Positions 50,959 to 63,657 of a stretch of DNA of 64,000 nt are shown here, piece by piece. This DNA is from Oegoconia quadripuncta (taxonomy: Eukaryota; Arthropoda; Insecta; Lepidoptera; Autostichidae), in assembly GCA_949316235.1 (NCBI GenBank), contig OX438744.1:29384778-29448777 (forward strand), in the 5' to 3' direction. The notes below the pieces were generated by a model. The model saw only the letters and a program-made list of their open reading frames with translations, was not told the origin of the DNA and searched no databases. The translations under genes were made by a program, and so were the position numbers. Each line of letters opens with the position of its first letter. The first letter of the stretch is position 1.

Positions 50959-53264
50959 TGGGCCTGCAGTCAGCAGATAGCGATCGTTATGTTATCGAAT
51001 TCGGTCGCTAAGTCCTAACAATGTTATTTTAATTGGAGAATTAGAGTCTTTAGTATCAAAATATCGGTTTCCATTGAAACTACGATTCAGGCTTCCAACA
51101 AAAGCCGATATGATTATGAACACTATAACATTTAGAATAAGATCGTTAGGGTTAACGACCGAAATCTATCTATGTCGAGACTGCGGGCCCTGGTCTGATC
51201 TGGTATACCTTCTTACGAAATCGCTGAAACCTCCGCCTTGGAATTTTGAGTCTTAAGAGGCTTTATTCCATCCAGTGGGGCCCTCATTGGATATATTAAT
51301 ATTTCTGTTTAAATACGGAATTAACAAAAAAAAGTAGCTCTGACATGCACACGAGAAGCCTAAAAGCTAATTATAAATAATACCTAAATAGCTTTGATGG
51401 GGGTTAATTTCCAGAATTTACGATTGTAAAAAAGGTGGTCGTTTTTTATCAATAATTTGAAATTCCCGAAAATAAAATTTCGAAAATAAGATATCGAGTG
51501 CAGATCAATATTTTTTGATTTACTCTTTTTAAAACAGAAATCATATTTATAATAAATAAATAATAATAAAATTCATCACAAAAAACACAAGCAGTGTTGC
51601 TGGTTTTCAGTCCCCCCAGCAGAGTAGTTGCTGCCACCAAACAAAGTATGTATTTATCTAATGAGGACGCCATTGGCCGGAATAAACCCTCTTAAGGATA
51701 TAAACTATTTTATGGTTCTGCGGGTCTGTTATTTATAATTACCATCAGCGGACGCTTGCCATTAGTAAATAAGTTTTGATACAACCAACGACATGTATAC
51801 CATAAAATGTACTTACCTTAAATTGCTATTGACTTTTTGGTGTCTGTAATAAATATTTATTTATTTATTATTATCCTCGCTGGTACACTTCAAATTCAAA
51901 TTATCATTTATTGTGAAGTTACATGTGACAAAAAGGATACAGATGTCAGATCAATGGAATATCCAATGTAACTTGCCCATTAGGCGTACAATACAAAATG
52001 TTAAATTTAAACAAAATGGTTCTCTCAAAACTAATCAAGGCATTCCAGATTTAAATAAATGTCATTCATTTTCATCTATAATTTGTAGTGTTTAGTGTAT
52101 TGGATATTACATTTTAAATAATGATTAATTAATACTAAATACAATTTATCATTGAGAAATTCGTCAACTGAATAATAACATTTATTTACTAGGATGTCAA
52201 ATAATCTTAACAAGAAGAAAAATTGAAAAGTAGTCAGGCAAGTGGTTAAACAATTTTGGTCAAATTATATAAATAGTTTTAGAAAAGAAACCTATATTTG
52301 GAATTCGGTTCGGTATAGTACATTACATTTATTTTTCGTTTTACGGGGACACCTAGGTTCGTGAATTCTAAAATGGTGTAAATGTTCCTTCATAAATAGA
52401 CAGACACTATTTAACTACCGATCAATATGTTGTCTGTATTTGAGTTGCACGTTACGGAAGCGGTAGGTAGGTGCTATCCGGCGTGTGACGCATTGCAGTA
52501 AATAGTCTATTGTCATTGTCGCAAAACAAAACGTGGCGTTCAGACTTCTCTTTTCTGTTGGTTATTTCTATTCTCACTTATATTAGGTCCTTACCTATGA
52601 AATTGGCGTTTTGTATGAAGAATTTCATTAAGACTGTTTTCTCCATACAAACATTTTTGATTTTTTTTTTGGGAACGGCAAATCCAAATTTAGCTAAACT
52701 TTGTGTGTACTATCGAATAACATTAAGTTAAGTATAGGCAGTGTTAATTTTTAAAAGTAACCGCTTTATAAAAGTTTCAGCGAATCTAAGAAATGATTAT
52801 GGGAAGCACATGAAAAGAGCTCTGTTAAAAAAAATTTTATTATGTGATTTAGCCCAGAAATTAGAAAATATTTCATGTGAAACCTTGAAATAATATTCCA
52901 TTTTCCAAATAAAAAACAAATTTGGATATAGCTTTGAAAATCGCGGGAATTGGTACATAAATGATTAACGAAGAAAAGAAACTCCAATTTCATAGGTAAA
53001 GACCCAATAGTTCTATTTGTAAGTTGTCGTTGTACTTAATTACTTTGAAGTTAGGATACATTTATGAAAACCATAACACCAAGCAGAATGATATTTTTGT
53101 ATGTGTTTCTGTAATAAGCAAATAAATTTGTTATCTATATCAAATAGTGAACTATAACTATATACTAAAACTATTATATTACTCTGTTGTAATTTAACCT
53201 CATACCTATTTCATATAATTATAAAGCTGCACTATTGTTAATTTATATATAAATGATAAATAAA

Positions 53265-53483
53265 TAAACATCCTTAGACATACACACAGCGCCATCTAGT
53301 TCCACAGTAAGCAACTATGGGCTTGTGTTGTGGATACCAGATGGTTAATATACTACATAAATACATTATTTTTGTAAATAAATACTTATTATAAATGACT
53401 CAGGTAGACATGTCCGTATTCATCACACAAACACATGCCCCTCGCTTAATTCGAACCCGCAACCTTTTGGTATACAGGTCGTC
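53265..53483 (-). mobile_element. SINE S2 in duplication copy 1
   Basis: CACACAGCGCCATCTAGTTC, CATGTCCGTATTCATCACAC and TTCGAACCCGCAACC are the inverse of the S2 copy at 8191-8450. The 5' end of the head is replaced by unrelated sequence. The second copy is at 59193-59411. Confidence 0.7.
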
Positions 53484-53703
53484 AAAATGATGTCGAGTTC
53501 ATATTAAGGGGCTACAAGAGATAGAAAAAGCGTTTATTTGCATATTACAGAAACATATACAAAAATATTCGACCGCAACAATCATTCTGCTTTGGTGTTA
53601 TTCTTACGAAATGTAGCCTTATTAAAATAAAAACAAAAATTAAGTACAACTATTAAACCTTGAGAATTGTATGTTTATCTGTACCACAAGAGCAAACTAT
53701 CCA

Positions 53704-53840
53704 GGAGTTCTATTATATAATTTCATCGTAATCGGTTACGTTCTGACAGTTGATTGGTTGGCACATCGCTTGCTCAGCAATTTGACGGTTTCTCATTGGT
53801 CAATGTAATCGATGACGATACCGATGATGTTACATAATCT
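53704..53840. mobile_element. MITE family E, copy 2
   Basis: ATAATTTCATCGTAATCGG at the left faces ACCGATGATGTTACATAATC at the right, with GTTCTGACAGTTGATTGGTT inside, as in 50821-50958. It is duplicated at 59632-59768. Confidence 0.6.
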
Positions 53841-54748
53841 AAGAAGATCTATTCTATCTCCGTATGACAATGGCAGACATGCTTCAGAATTAAAAGTTCT
53901 TAGTCAAGCTTGAGATATGTAGCTTTCAACACGTATTTCGATGACAGTCACTTTTTTTTAAATATATTAAGCCTTTGAGCGCCACGCCGGTCACCGGTGA
54001 GCGGAAAACAATTGATTTTCAATTGTGTCTGCGTCGCGGCAGTTAACGTGTTAAAGATTAAACCCGGGGATGTCTTCTAGCTATGTTTGATGGAAAACGG
54101 TTAAGCCGTTTCGAAGATATTTAACTATTAACACAGTTGGTTTTGTTTAGCCAAACTGAAATTCAGAAACTTAAAAGTACCTAAGAAAGATTTTCAATAA
54201 AATCAATAAAGTTTCCAAAAGTTACATATTTGAGTTCTTGACATTTATTTTCGACTACTTAACATTTATTTATATTTAAAACAAAATTATCCAATTAAAC
54301 ATTTTAAATTACATAAATCATTCACATTTAAATAAAATAATTTGAAAATATAACTCGTAATCCCTAAAGGTATATTACAGCGGCCACACCATAAATTCAT
54401 ATTAAATGTACATCCTATATTATACAGGGTGCTTTGAATCCGAAACGTGACACGTACGTAGTTATAAATCATGTAAGAGATGGAACAGCTTGCGCGGAAT
54501 TTTGTGTAGATTATACTTATTTATGATATTTTTGAACACGCTATATACGGCGTTACGTTATATTATCATTCATAATTACGTAAATAAGGTTACTTAATTT
54601 AAATATACTATTATTAAAATTAAATTAAAATTAATTATCAATAAATTTAAAGATACTATACAACAGAAATTGATATTACAAAATATCAGACTATTAAAAT
54701 TATAATCATCCATGGACATAACCAGCTCGTTCGCTTGCCAGGCTAAAT

Positions 54749-55033
54749 TAACCGCCTCCGTGGCTCAATGTAAACATCATTGGGTTTACGATTCGGAGGT
54801 CGCGGGTTCGATCCCTAGCGGGGTACATGTCTTGGTTGGTGGTAGGGCATTTTAAATGTGCGCCTGGCTAGCTACCACCATCTTATCTAAATCTGCCGCC
54901 AAGCAGCAATGTTAATAGCATTGTTGTGTTCCGGTTGTCAGAGATAAGATAGCCAGTTCCCCAAATGTATTCTTCACTTAACATCAGGTGTGATTGAGGT
55001 CAAGTACCAACCCGCTGTGCATCAAAAGAAAAT
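54749..55033 (+). mobile_element. tRNA-derived SINE S1
   Basis: The head has ACCGCCTCCGTGGCTCAATG (A-box region) and GCGGGTTCGATCCC (B box). The body has GGTAGGGCATTTTAAATGTG, GCTACCACCATCTTATCTAA and GAGATAAGATAGCCAGTTCC, and the tail CATCAGGTGTGATTGAGGTC. Compared with 63658-63978 it lacks the ~45-bp middle segment with GGGTCAGTACGC. Confidence 0.8.
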
Positions 55034-55140
55034 ATATTATTGTGCCTTCGTAATATAAAAACTTGTTTTTAGAGCAATGCTTCGAGATTCTTGCTTGTTT
55101 TATCATGTGAAAATTGCCTTTAAAACAAGCAGTAGAATGA

Positions 55141-55425
55141 ACAATATAAATACATACATAATGTCACGACCCAAATGGGGTGGATAAAAATATCCTAACA
55201 ATAGTGTTTGGGTGTGCCAAACATTAAATGATTGTAACAATATCCACTGTTCACCTTATAAAATATACAGAAATGCACACGTGACAGGGGGTGAGCCCAT
55301 CGCCGCTGAAACGTGTAAATCTATAGATTATTTCTGGCGGAAAGTCCCTTAGTCGCCTTTTACGACACCCACGGGAAGAGACGGGTTGATTCTATTCTAT
55401 TTGAGTGCTGAAACACCACAGCAAC
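55141..55425 (+). repeat. repeat F, fullest copy
   Basis: ATGCACACGTGACAGGGGGT, AAATCTATAGATTATTTCTG, AGTCGCCTTTTACGACACCC and ACGGGAAGAGACGGGTT. It is the reference copy for the fragments at 4319, 28796 and 47360. It is inserted in the CR1-like 3' UTR. Confidence 0.6.
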
Positions 55426-55741
55426 AAAAATGTAAAATCTGACTATTGACAATTCCAACTAACCCAACGAATCCCAACTATCCCAACCACATCTGTTCTG
55501 TGATCCCAACTAATATTTCGGTCTCGGTCTATTATAGGTTTCTTTTTTGTCTTCTTTGTTTTTTTGATCCTGTTTTAATATGCAACAGATTCTCAAGCGT
55601 CAGTTTGTGGCCATCTCAGTCTCGAGAGCGGTTTGTGGGATACGGGCTTTAGTCACCTCTGTTTTTGATTTCTTGTATGTTGTTGTGGTTTTTGTTTTTT
55701 TTTTTTCGGTGTGTGGAAATAAATGGTTTTCTTTTTTTTTT

Positions 55742-55872
55742 TATGCTAAACAGGTTGGTACTTGACCTCAATCACACCTGATGTTAAGTGAAGATGAGGT
55801 CGAAGGTGGAAGCGTACTGACCCGGAAACCCCAACACATTTGGGGGACTGGCTATCTTATCTCTGACAACCG
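55742..55872 (-). mobile_element. SINE S1 3' half
   Basis: ACTTGACCTCAATCACACCT, GTCGAAGGTGGAAGCGTACT and GGGGGACTGGCTATCTTATC, the inverse of the S1 body. The tRNA-like head is missing. The same piece is at 61670-61800. Confidence 0.75.
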
Positions 55873-55886
55873 GTTTAAGTGGTTTT

Positions 55887-56080
55887 AATATTATAAATGC
55901 GAAAGTTTGTGTGTATGTATGTATGTTTGTTACCTCTTCACGCCTATACGGCTGGACGGATTTGGATGAAATTTGGTGAGCAGACAGATTAGGACCTGGA
56001 TTAACATATAGGCAAAATTTTTTGCTGAACCGATTTTGATAAAATCTTCCACGCGGACGAAATCGCGGGCGGAAAGCTAG
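55887..56080 (+). mobile_element. Helitron-like non-autonomous element
   Basis: AATGCGAAAGTTTGTGTGTA, GGCTGGACGGATTTGGATGA and AACCGATTTTGATAAAATC end with CACGCGGACGAAATCGCGGG and AAAGCTAG. The CTAG terminus after a GC-rich inverted repeat suggests a Helitron 3' end, but this type of repeat is classified differently by different authors. The second copy is at 61815-62007. Confidence 0.45.
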
Positions 56081-56509
56081 TTGAGTAATAACGACAACAT
56101 TTTAGGTGATTGTTCTGAGAGTAAAACCTTAAAAATAATTAGCTTACGGTCTTCAGCTTTGACCATCCACACTTGGATGGTCTTCAGCAAAATAGAGTTA
56201 AAGAGCACTATCTTGAGGTCTCACGTCAAGTCATTTAATGCTATTAATTATTCGTAATTTCGTAACAATATTTAAATTTAGCTTTTCAACTTGTTGTACA
56301 GGTTATAAGTTTGTTATAGGAATTTTTGTATGATGTGTATAGTTTATGTATAATATTATATTTATATATTTACATATAATGATTGTATGTATGTATTTGT
56401 GTATTTATGTAATGTATTATTTTGGTTTTATTCTATTATGTGATATTTTTAAAATTTTTTGTTTCTTCTGTTTCGTGTACACTTTATGTCTACCTTTTGC
56501 ATCAAATTT

Positions 56510-56640
56510 CGCTCTCACGGGTTTGCTGGAAGAGTTCTCTTATAGAGATGAGTTCGCCCTTTGTACATTTTTCTTAAATCTGTGTTAATGTCCATTTCTT
56601 TCTTTGTGTTTGTGTAATAAACTGTTAAAATAAATAAATA
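56510..56640 (+). mobile_element. LINE 3' UTR with AATAAA and AAAT tail
   Basis: TCTCACGGGTTTGCTGGAAG, TCTTATAGAGATGAGTTCGC and GTGTAATAAACTGTTAAAAT, ending in AAATAAATA. It is related to 33600-33730 and 40715-40845. No ORF2 remains upstream. Confidence 0.5.
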
Positions 56641-56839
56641 GTTTCGATAAAAGGGTTTTGTAGTTGATTTTATTTATTTTTAGTCGAAAGAAGATGGGCA
56701 TTATGTATATCCAGTCATTGTCCGGGCTTATTTCAGTAATGTGTGGTCGGACTTGAGTATGGCTTTTTTTATATTTAAGATAAATTTGGGGATAAATTGT
56801 TAGCCATATTTGATGCAGCTCAGCCGTTTCGAACATACT

Positions 56840-57030
56840 CATATTTGTATGATGAATACCGACATGTGTTCCCGAGTTATGGATGTTATTCATATATATA
56901 ATATATTTAATTACAAAAAAAATGTATTTGTGTAGTTCATCAACCATCTGGTATCCATAACAGAAGCCTACATGCTTACTGTGGACCTAGATGGCGCTGT
57001 GTGTATGTGCAAAGATATTTATTTATTTAA
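56840..57030 (+). mobile_element. SINE S2 3' part
   Basis: TGATGAATACCGACATGTGT, CATCAACCATCTGGTATCCA and CTAGATGGCGCTGTGTGTAT match the S2 tail at 8275-8450. The head is absent. The second copy, 62767-62957, differs by CACAAGCC versus CAGAAGCC. Confidence 0.7.
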
Positions 57031-57225
57031 CTTTTAACACGTATACCCTGCCCCCGTAGCATGACATCGTTTGCAGCGTGCGACGTACGAGTAGGAGTGG
57101 TTACGGTGTCCAAAATTGTTTTTAAAAATTAACTGTGCTTATTGTACCGTTACTGCACATTTTAGAGCTGACCTTACTGAAGTTTAAGGTTTTATTATTT
57201 ATCATCATCATCAGCCCGTACACAT

Positions 57226-57233
57226 AAAGGACA
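57226..57233 (+). other. 8-nt junction of the tandem duplication
   Basis: AAAGGACA lies between the end of copy 1 (CCGTACACAT) and the start of copy 2 (TGTTTAAATA). It matches neither outer flank: copy 2 continues CCCACTGCAGG at 63153 and copy 1 is preceded by TTAATATTTC. Confidence 0.85.
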
Positions 57234-60200
57234 TGTTTAAATACGGAATTAACAAAAAAAAGTAGCTCTGACATGCACACGAGAAGCCTAAAAGCTAATT
57301 ATAAATAATACCTAAATAGCTTTGATGGGGGTTAATTTCCAGAATTTACGATTGTAAAAAAGGTGGTCGTTTTTTATCAATAATTTGAAATTCCCGAAAA
57401 TAAAATTTCGAAAATAAGATATCGAGTGCAGATCAATATTTTTTGATTTACTCTTTTTAAAACAGAAATCATATTTATAATAAATAAATAATAATAAAAT
57501 TCATCACAAAAAACACAAGCAGTGTTGCTGGTTTTCAGTCCCCCCAGCAGAGTAGTTGCTGCCACCAAACAAAGTATGTATTTATCTAATGAGGACGCCA
57601 TTGGCCGGAATAAACCCTCTTAAGGATATAAACTATTTTATGGTTCTGCGGGTCTGTTATTTATAATTACCATCAGCGGACGCTTGCCATTAGTAAATAA
57701 GTTTTGATACAACCAACGACATGTATACCATAAAATGTACTTACCTTAAATTGCTATTGACTTTTTGGTGTCTGTAATAAATATTTATTTATTTATTATT
57801 ATCCTCGCTGGTACACTTCAAATTCAAATTATCATTTATTGTGAAGTTACATGTGACAAAAAGGATACAGATGTCAGATCAATGGAATATCCAATGTAAC
57901 TTGCCCATTAGGCGTACAATACAAAATGTTAAATTTAAACAAAATGGTTCTCTCAAAACTAATCAAGGCATTCCAGATTTAAATAAATGTCATTCATTTT
58001 CATCTATAATTTGTAGTGTTTAGTGTATTGGATATTACATTTTAAATAATGATTAATTAATACTAAATACAATTTATCATTGAGAAATTCGTCAACTGAA
58101 TAATAACATTTATTTACTAGGATGTCAAATAATCTTAACAAGAAGAAAAATTGAAAAGTAGTCAGGCAAGTGGTTAAACAATTTTGGTCAAATTATATAA
58201 ATAGTTTTAGAAAAGAAACCTATATTTGGAATTCGGTTCGGTATAGTACATTACATTTATTTTTCGTTTTACGGGGACACCTAGGTTCGTGAATTCTAAA
58301 ATGGTGTAAATGTTCCTTCATAAATAGACAGACACTATTTAACTACCGATCAATATGTTGTCTGTATTTGAGTTGCACGTTACGGAAGCGGTAGGTAGGT
58401 GCTATCCGGCGTGTGACGCATTGCAGTAAATAGTCTATTGTCATTGTCGCAAAACAAAACGTGGCGTTCAGACTTCTCTTTTCTGTTGGTTATTTCTATT
58501 CTCACTTATATTAGGTCCTTACCTATGAAATTGGCGTTTTGTATGAAGAATTTCATTAAGACTGTTTTCTCCATACAAACATTTTTGATTTTTTTTTTGG
58601 GAACGGCAAATCCAAATTTAGCTAAACTTTGTGTGTACTATCGAATAACATTAAGTTAAGTATAGGCAGTGTTAATTTTTAAAAGTAACCGCTTTATAAA
58701 AGTTTCAGCGAATCTAAGAAATGATTATGGGAAGCACATGAAAAGAGCTCTGTTAAAAAAAATTTTATTATGTGATTTAGCCCAGAAATTAGAAAATATT
58801 TCATGTGAAACCTTGAAATAATATTCCATTTTCCAAATAAAAAACAAATTTGGATATAGCTTTGAAAATCGCGGGAATTGGTACATAAATGATTAACGAA
58901 GAAAAGAAACTCCAATTTCATAGGTAAAGACCCAATAGTTCTATTTGTAAGTTGTCGTTGTACTTAATTACTTTGAAGTTAGGATACATTTATGAAAACC
59001 ATAACACCAAGCAGAATGATATTTTTGTATGTGTTTCTGTAATAAGCAAATAAATTTGTTATCTATATCAAATAGTGAACTATAACTATATACTAAAACT
59101 ATTATATTACTCTGTTGTAATTTAACCTCATACCTATTTCATATAATTATAAAGCTGCACTATTGTTAATTTATATATAAATGATAAATAAATAAACATC
59201 CTTAGACATACACACAGCGCCATCTAGTTCCACAGTAAGCAACTATGGGCTTGTGTTGTGGATACCAGATGGTTAATATACTACATAAATACATTATTTT
59301 TGTAAATAAATACTTATTATAAATGACTCAGGTAGACATGTCCGTATTCATCACACAAACACATGCCCCTCGCTTAATTCGAACCCGCAACCTTTTGGTA
59401 TACAGGTCGTCAAAATGATGTCGAGTTCATATTAAGGGGCTACAAGAGATAGAAAAAGCGTTTATTTGCATATTACAGAAACATATACAAAAATATTCGA
59501 CCGCAACAATCATTCTGCTTTGGTGTTATTCTTACGAAATGTAGCCTTATTAAAATAAAAACAAAAATTAAGTACAACTATTAAACCTTGAGAATTGTAT
59601 GTTTATCTGTACCACAAGAGCAAACTATCCAGGAGTTCTATTATATAATTTCATCGTAATCGGTTACGTTCTGACAGTTGATTGGTTGGCACATCGCTTG
59701 CTCAGCAATTTGACGGTTTCTCATTGGTCAATGTAATCGATGACGATACCGATGATGTTACATAATCTAAGAAGATCTATTCTATCTCCGTATGACAATG
59801 GCAGACATGCTTCAGAATTAAAAGTTCTTAGTCAAGCTTGAGATATGTAGCTTTCAACACGTATTTCGATGACAGTCACTTTTTTTTAAATATATTAAGC
59901 CTTTGAGCGCCACGCCGGTCACCGGTGAGCGGAAAACAATTGATTTTCAATTGTGTCTGCGTCGCGGCAGTTAACGTGTTAAAGATTAAACCCGGGGATG
60001 TCTTCTAGCTATGTTTGATGGAAAACGGTTAAGCCGTTTCGAAGATATTTAACTATTAACACAGTTGGTTTTGTTTAGCCAAACTGAAATTCAGAAACTT
60101 AAAAGTACCTAAGAAAGATTTTCAATAAAATCAATAAAGTTTCCAAAAGTTACATATTTGAGTTCTTGACATTTATTTTCGACTACTTAACATTTATTTA

Positions 60201-63152
60201 TATTTAAAACAAAATTATCCAATTAAACATTTTAAATTACATAAATCATTCACATTTAAATAAAATAATTTGAAAATATAACTCGTAATCCCTAAAGGTA
60301 TATTACAGCGGCCACACCATAAATTCATATTAAATGTACATCCTATATTATACAGGGTGCTTTGAATCCGAAACGTGACACGTACGTAGTTATAAATCAT
60401 GTAAGAGATGGAACAGCTTGCGCGGAATTTTGTGTAGATTATACTTATTTATGATATTTTTGAACACGCTATATACGGCGTTACGTTATATTATCATTCA
60501 TAATGACGTAAATAAGGTTACTTAATTTAAATATACTATTATTAAAATTAAATTAAAATTAATTATCAATAAATTTAAAGATACTATACAACAGAAATTG
60601 ATATTACAAAATATCAGACTATTAAAATTATAATCATCCATGGACATAACCAGCTCGTTCGCTTGCCAGGCTAAATTAACCGCCTCCGTGGCTCAATGTA
60701 AACATCATTGGGTTTACGATTCGGAGGTCGCGGGTTCGATCCCTAGCGGGGTACATGTCTTGGTTGGTGGTAGGGCATTTTAAATGTGCGCCTGGCTAGC
60801 TACCACCATCTTATCTAAATCTGCCGCCAAGCAGCAATGTTAATAGCATTGTTGTGTTCCGGTTGTCAGAGATAAGATAGCCAGTTCCCCAAATGTATTC
60901 TTCACTTAACATCAGGTGTGATTGAGGTCAAGTACCAACCCGCTGTGCATCAAAAGAAAATATATTATTGTGCCTTCGTAATATAAAAACTTGTTTTTAG
61001 AGCAATGCTTCGAGATTCTTGCTTGTTTTATCATGTGAAAATTGCCTTTAAAACAAGCAGTAGAATGAACAATATAAATACATACATAATGTCACGACCC
61101 AAATGGGGTGGATAAAAATATCCTAACAATAGTGTTTGGGTGTGCCAAACATTAAATGATTGTAACAATATCCACTGTTCACCTTATAAAATATACAGAA
61201 ATGCACACGTGACAGGGGGTGAGCCCATCGCCGCTGAAACGTGTAAATCTATAGATTATTTCTGGCGGAAAGTCCCTTAGTCGCCTTTTACGACACCCAC
61301 GGGAAGAGACGGGTTAATTCTATTCTATTTGAGTGCTGAAACACCACAGCAACAAAAATGTAAAATCTGACTATTGACAATTCCAACTAACCCAACGAAT
61401 CCCAACTATCCCAACCACATCTGTTCTGTGATCCCAACTAATATTTCGGTCTCGGTCTATTATAGGTTTCTTTTTTGTCTTCTTTGTTTTTTTGATCCTG
61501 TTTTAATATGCAACAGATTCTCAAGCGTCAGTTTGTGGCCATCTCAGTCTCGAGAGCGGTTTGTGGGATACGGGCTTTAGTCACCTCTGTTTTTGATTTC
61601 TTGTATGTTGTTGTGGTTTTTGTTTTTTTTTTTTCGGTGTGTGGAAATAAATGGTTTTCTTTTTTTTTTATGCTAAACAGGTTGGTACTTGACCTCAATC
61701 ACACCTGATGTTAAGTGAAGATGAGGTCGAAGGTGGAAGCGTACTGACCCGGAAACCCCAACACATTTGGGGGACTGGCTATCTTATCTCTGACAACCGG
61801 TTTAAGTGGTTTTAATATTATAAATGCGAAAGTTTGTGTGTATGTATGTATGTTTGTTACCTCTTCACGCCTATACGGCTGGACGGATTTGGATGAAATT
61901 TGGTGAGCAGACAGATTAGGACCTGGATTAACATATAGGCAAAATTTTTTGCTGAACCGATTTTGATAAAATCTTCCACGCGGACGAAATCGCGGGCGGA
62001 AAGCTAGTTGAGTAATAACGACAACATTTTAGGTGATTGTTCTGAGAGTAAAACCTTAAAAATAATTAGCTTACGGTCTTCAGCTTTGACCATCCACACT
62101 TGGATGGTCTTCAGCAAAATAGAGTTAAAGAGCACTATCTTGAGGTCTCACGTCAAGTCATTTAATGCTATTAATTATTCGTAATTTCGTAACAATATTT
62201 AAATTTAGCTTTTCAACTTGTTGTACAGGTTATAAGTTTGTTATAGGAATTTTTGTATGATGTGTATAGTTTATGTATAATATTATATTTATATATTTAC
62301 ATATAATGATTGTATGTATGTATTTGTGTATTTATGTAATGTATTATTTTGGTTTTATTCTATTATGTGATATTTTTAAAATTTTTTGTTTCTTCTGTTT
62401 CGTGTACACTTTATGTCTACCTTTTGCATCAAATTTCGCTCTCACGGGTTTGCTGGAAGAGTTCTCTTATAGAGATGAGTTCGCCCTTTGTACATTTTTC
62501 TTAAATCTGTGTTAATGTCCATTTCTTTCTTTGTGTTTGTGTAATAAACTGTTAAAATAAATAAATAGTTTCGATAAAAGGGTTTTGTAGTTGATTTTAT
62601 TTATTTTTAGTCGAAAGAAGATGGGCATTATGTATATCCAGTCATTGTCCGGGCTTATTTCAGTAATGTGTGGTCGGACTTGAGTATGGCTTTTTTTATA
62701 TTTAAGATAAATTTGGGGATAAATTGTTAGCCATATTTGATGCAGCTCAGCCGTTTCGAACATACTCATATTTGTATGATGAATACCGACATGTGTTCCC
62801 GAGTTATGGATGTTATTCATATATATAATATATTTAATTACAAAAAAAATGTATTTGTGTAGTTCATCAACCATCTGGTATCCATAACACAAGCCTACAT
62901 GCTTACTGTGGACCTAGATGGCGCTGTGTGTATGTGCAAAGATATTTATTTATTTAACTTTTAACACGTATACCCTGCCCCCGTAGCATGACATCGTTTG
63001 CAGCGTGCGACGTACGAGTAGGAGTGGTTACGGTGTCCAAAATTGTTTTTAAAAATTAACTGTGCTTATTGTACCGTTACTGCACATTTTAGAGCTGATC
63101 TTACTGAAGTTTAAGGTTTTATTATTTATCATCATCATCAGCCCGTACACAT
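57234..63152 (+). repeat. 5.92-kb tandem duplication, copy 2
   Basis: Nearly identical to 51306-57225. Differences I can see: T/G near 54574/60502, G/A near 55388/61316, one T lost in the poly-T near 61670, G/C near 56963/62890 and C/T near 57172/63099. Internal features repeat at +5928 or +5927: S2 59193-59411, MITE E 59632-59768, CR1-like composite 60566-61377, repeat F 61069-61353, Helitron-like 61815-62007. Confidence 0.95.
60677..60961 (+). mobile_element. tRNA-derived SINE S1 in duplication copy 2
   Basis: Identical in layout to 54749-55033, with A-box and B-box (GGGTTCGATCCC) regions and the same middle deletion. This shows that the deletion predates the segmental duplication. Confidence 0.8.
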
Positions 63153-63275
63153 CCCACTGCAGGAATATAGGCCTTCCCTAGTATATGAGGGAGTATGGGC
63201 CGTAGTCCACGCTGGCACAATGCGGGTTGGGGATTTCACATACCTATGATTTTTTTTTCTCAGGCATGCAGGTTT
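63129..63275 (-). mobile_element. SINE S3 tail and body
   Basis: ATCATCATCATCAGCCCGTA, CCACTGCAGGAATATAGGCC and CAATGCGGGTTGGGGATTTC, CAGGCATGCAGGTTTC, the inverse of the S3 3' part at 49430-49560. The tandem duplication breakpoint falls inside this element. Copy 1 keeps only its first ~25 bases. Confidence 0.65.
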
Positions 63276-63657
63276 CGTAATAAATCCAACTGCCTTGTAT
63301 AAAAATATAATACGAATTTCCTACAATACAAAACAATATAAAAATTATTACTATCGTCCTACCAGTAGGTGGTGTATTTATCTACGATCTTATAATTGGG
63401 GGATGTGTACAAAAAGCTCGTTGCCCGAGGTGGACTACCGGGAACTAGGAAACTGACTAATTCCCATCCCGGCTTTAAATGGAAAAGCAATTCGAATGAA
63501 AATTTAAAGTGGAAAATGCTGGAACGCGTAATGAGGTTATCCGTGAATTGAGTCTGAATAGATTGAACAGCTCTTTTAGCTTGAAAATGTACACTAGATG
63601 GGTATAGCTAGTAGAATATATATGTGTAGAGCTCTATAGGGTGATTTTTTGTTTGTG

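Larger units (their letters stand above)
54638..55449 (+). pseudogene. CR1-like 3' end carrying two nested insertions
   Basis: CR1-like pieces occur in order: ATAAATTTAAAGATACTATA (54640), CCATGGACATAACCAGCTCG (54709), then after SINE S1 TTCGTAATATAAAAACTTG (55047) and GCTTCGAGATTCTTGCTTG, then after repeat F AAAAATGTAAAATCTGACTA (55427). It was therefore one LINE 3' end, broken twice by later insertions. The second copy is at 60566-61377. Confidence 0.65.
51306..57225 (+). repeat. 5.92-kb tandem duplication, copy 1
   Basis: The block starts TGTTTAAATACGGAATTAAC and ends CAGCCCGTACACAT. It reappears at 57234-63152 at a constant offset of 5928 (5927 after a one-T deletion in a poly-T run near 55740). 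The contents are repeats only: LINE tail (51890-52000), S2, E, a composite CR1-like 3' end with nested SINE S1 and repeat F, S1 and S2 fragments and a Helitron-like element. No host coding exon was recognised. Confidence 0.95.

Noticed and set aside
54749..54830. tRNA gene
   Set aside because: A and B boxes are present, but the T arm and anticodon arm do not form a proper cloverleaf. The sequence continues into a SINE body and is repeated elsewhere.
51449..62892. Paired small ORFs repeated 5.9 kb apart as duplicated genes
   Set aside because: They are identical because the DNA is duplicated. None has a domain, a splice context or coding-like composition, and several lie inside SINE or LINE tails.
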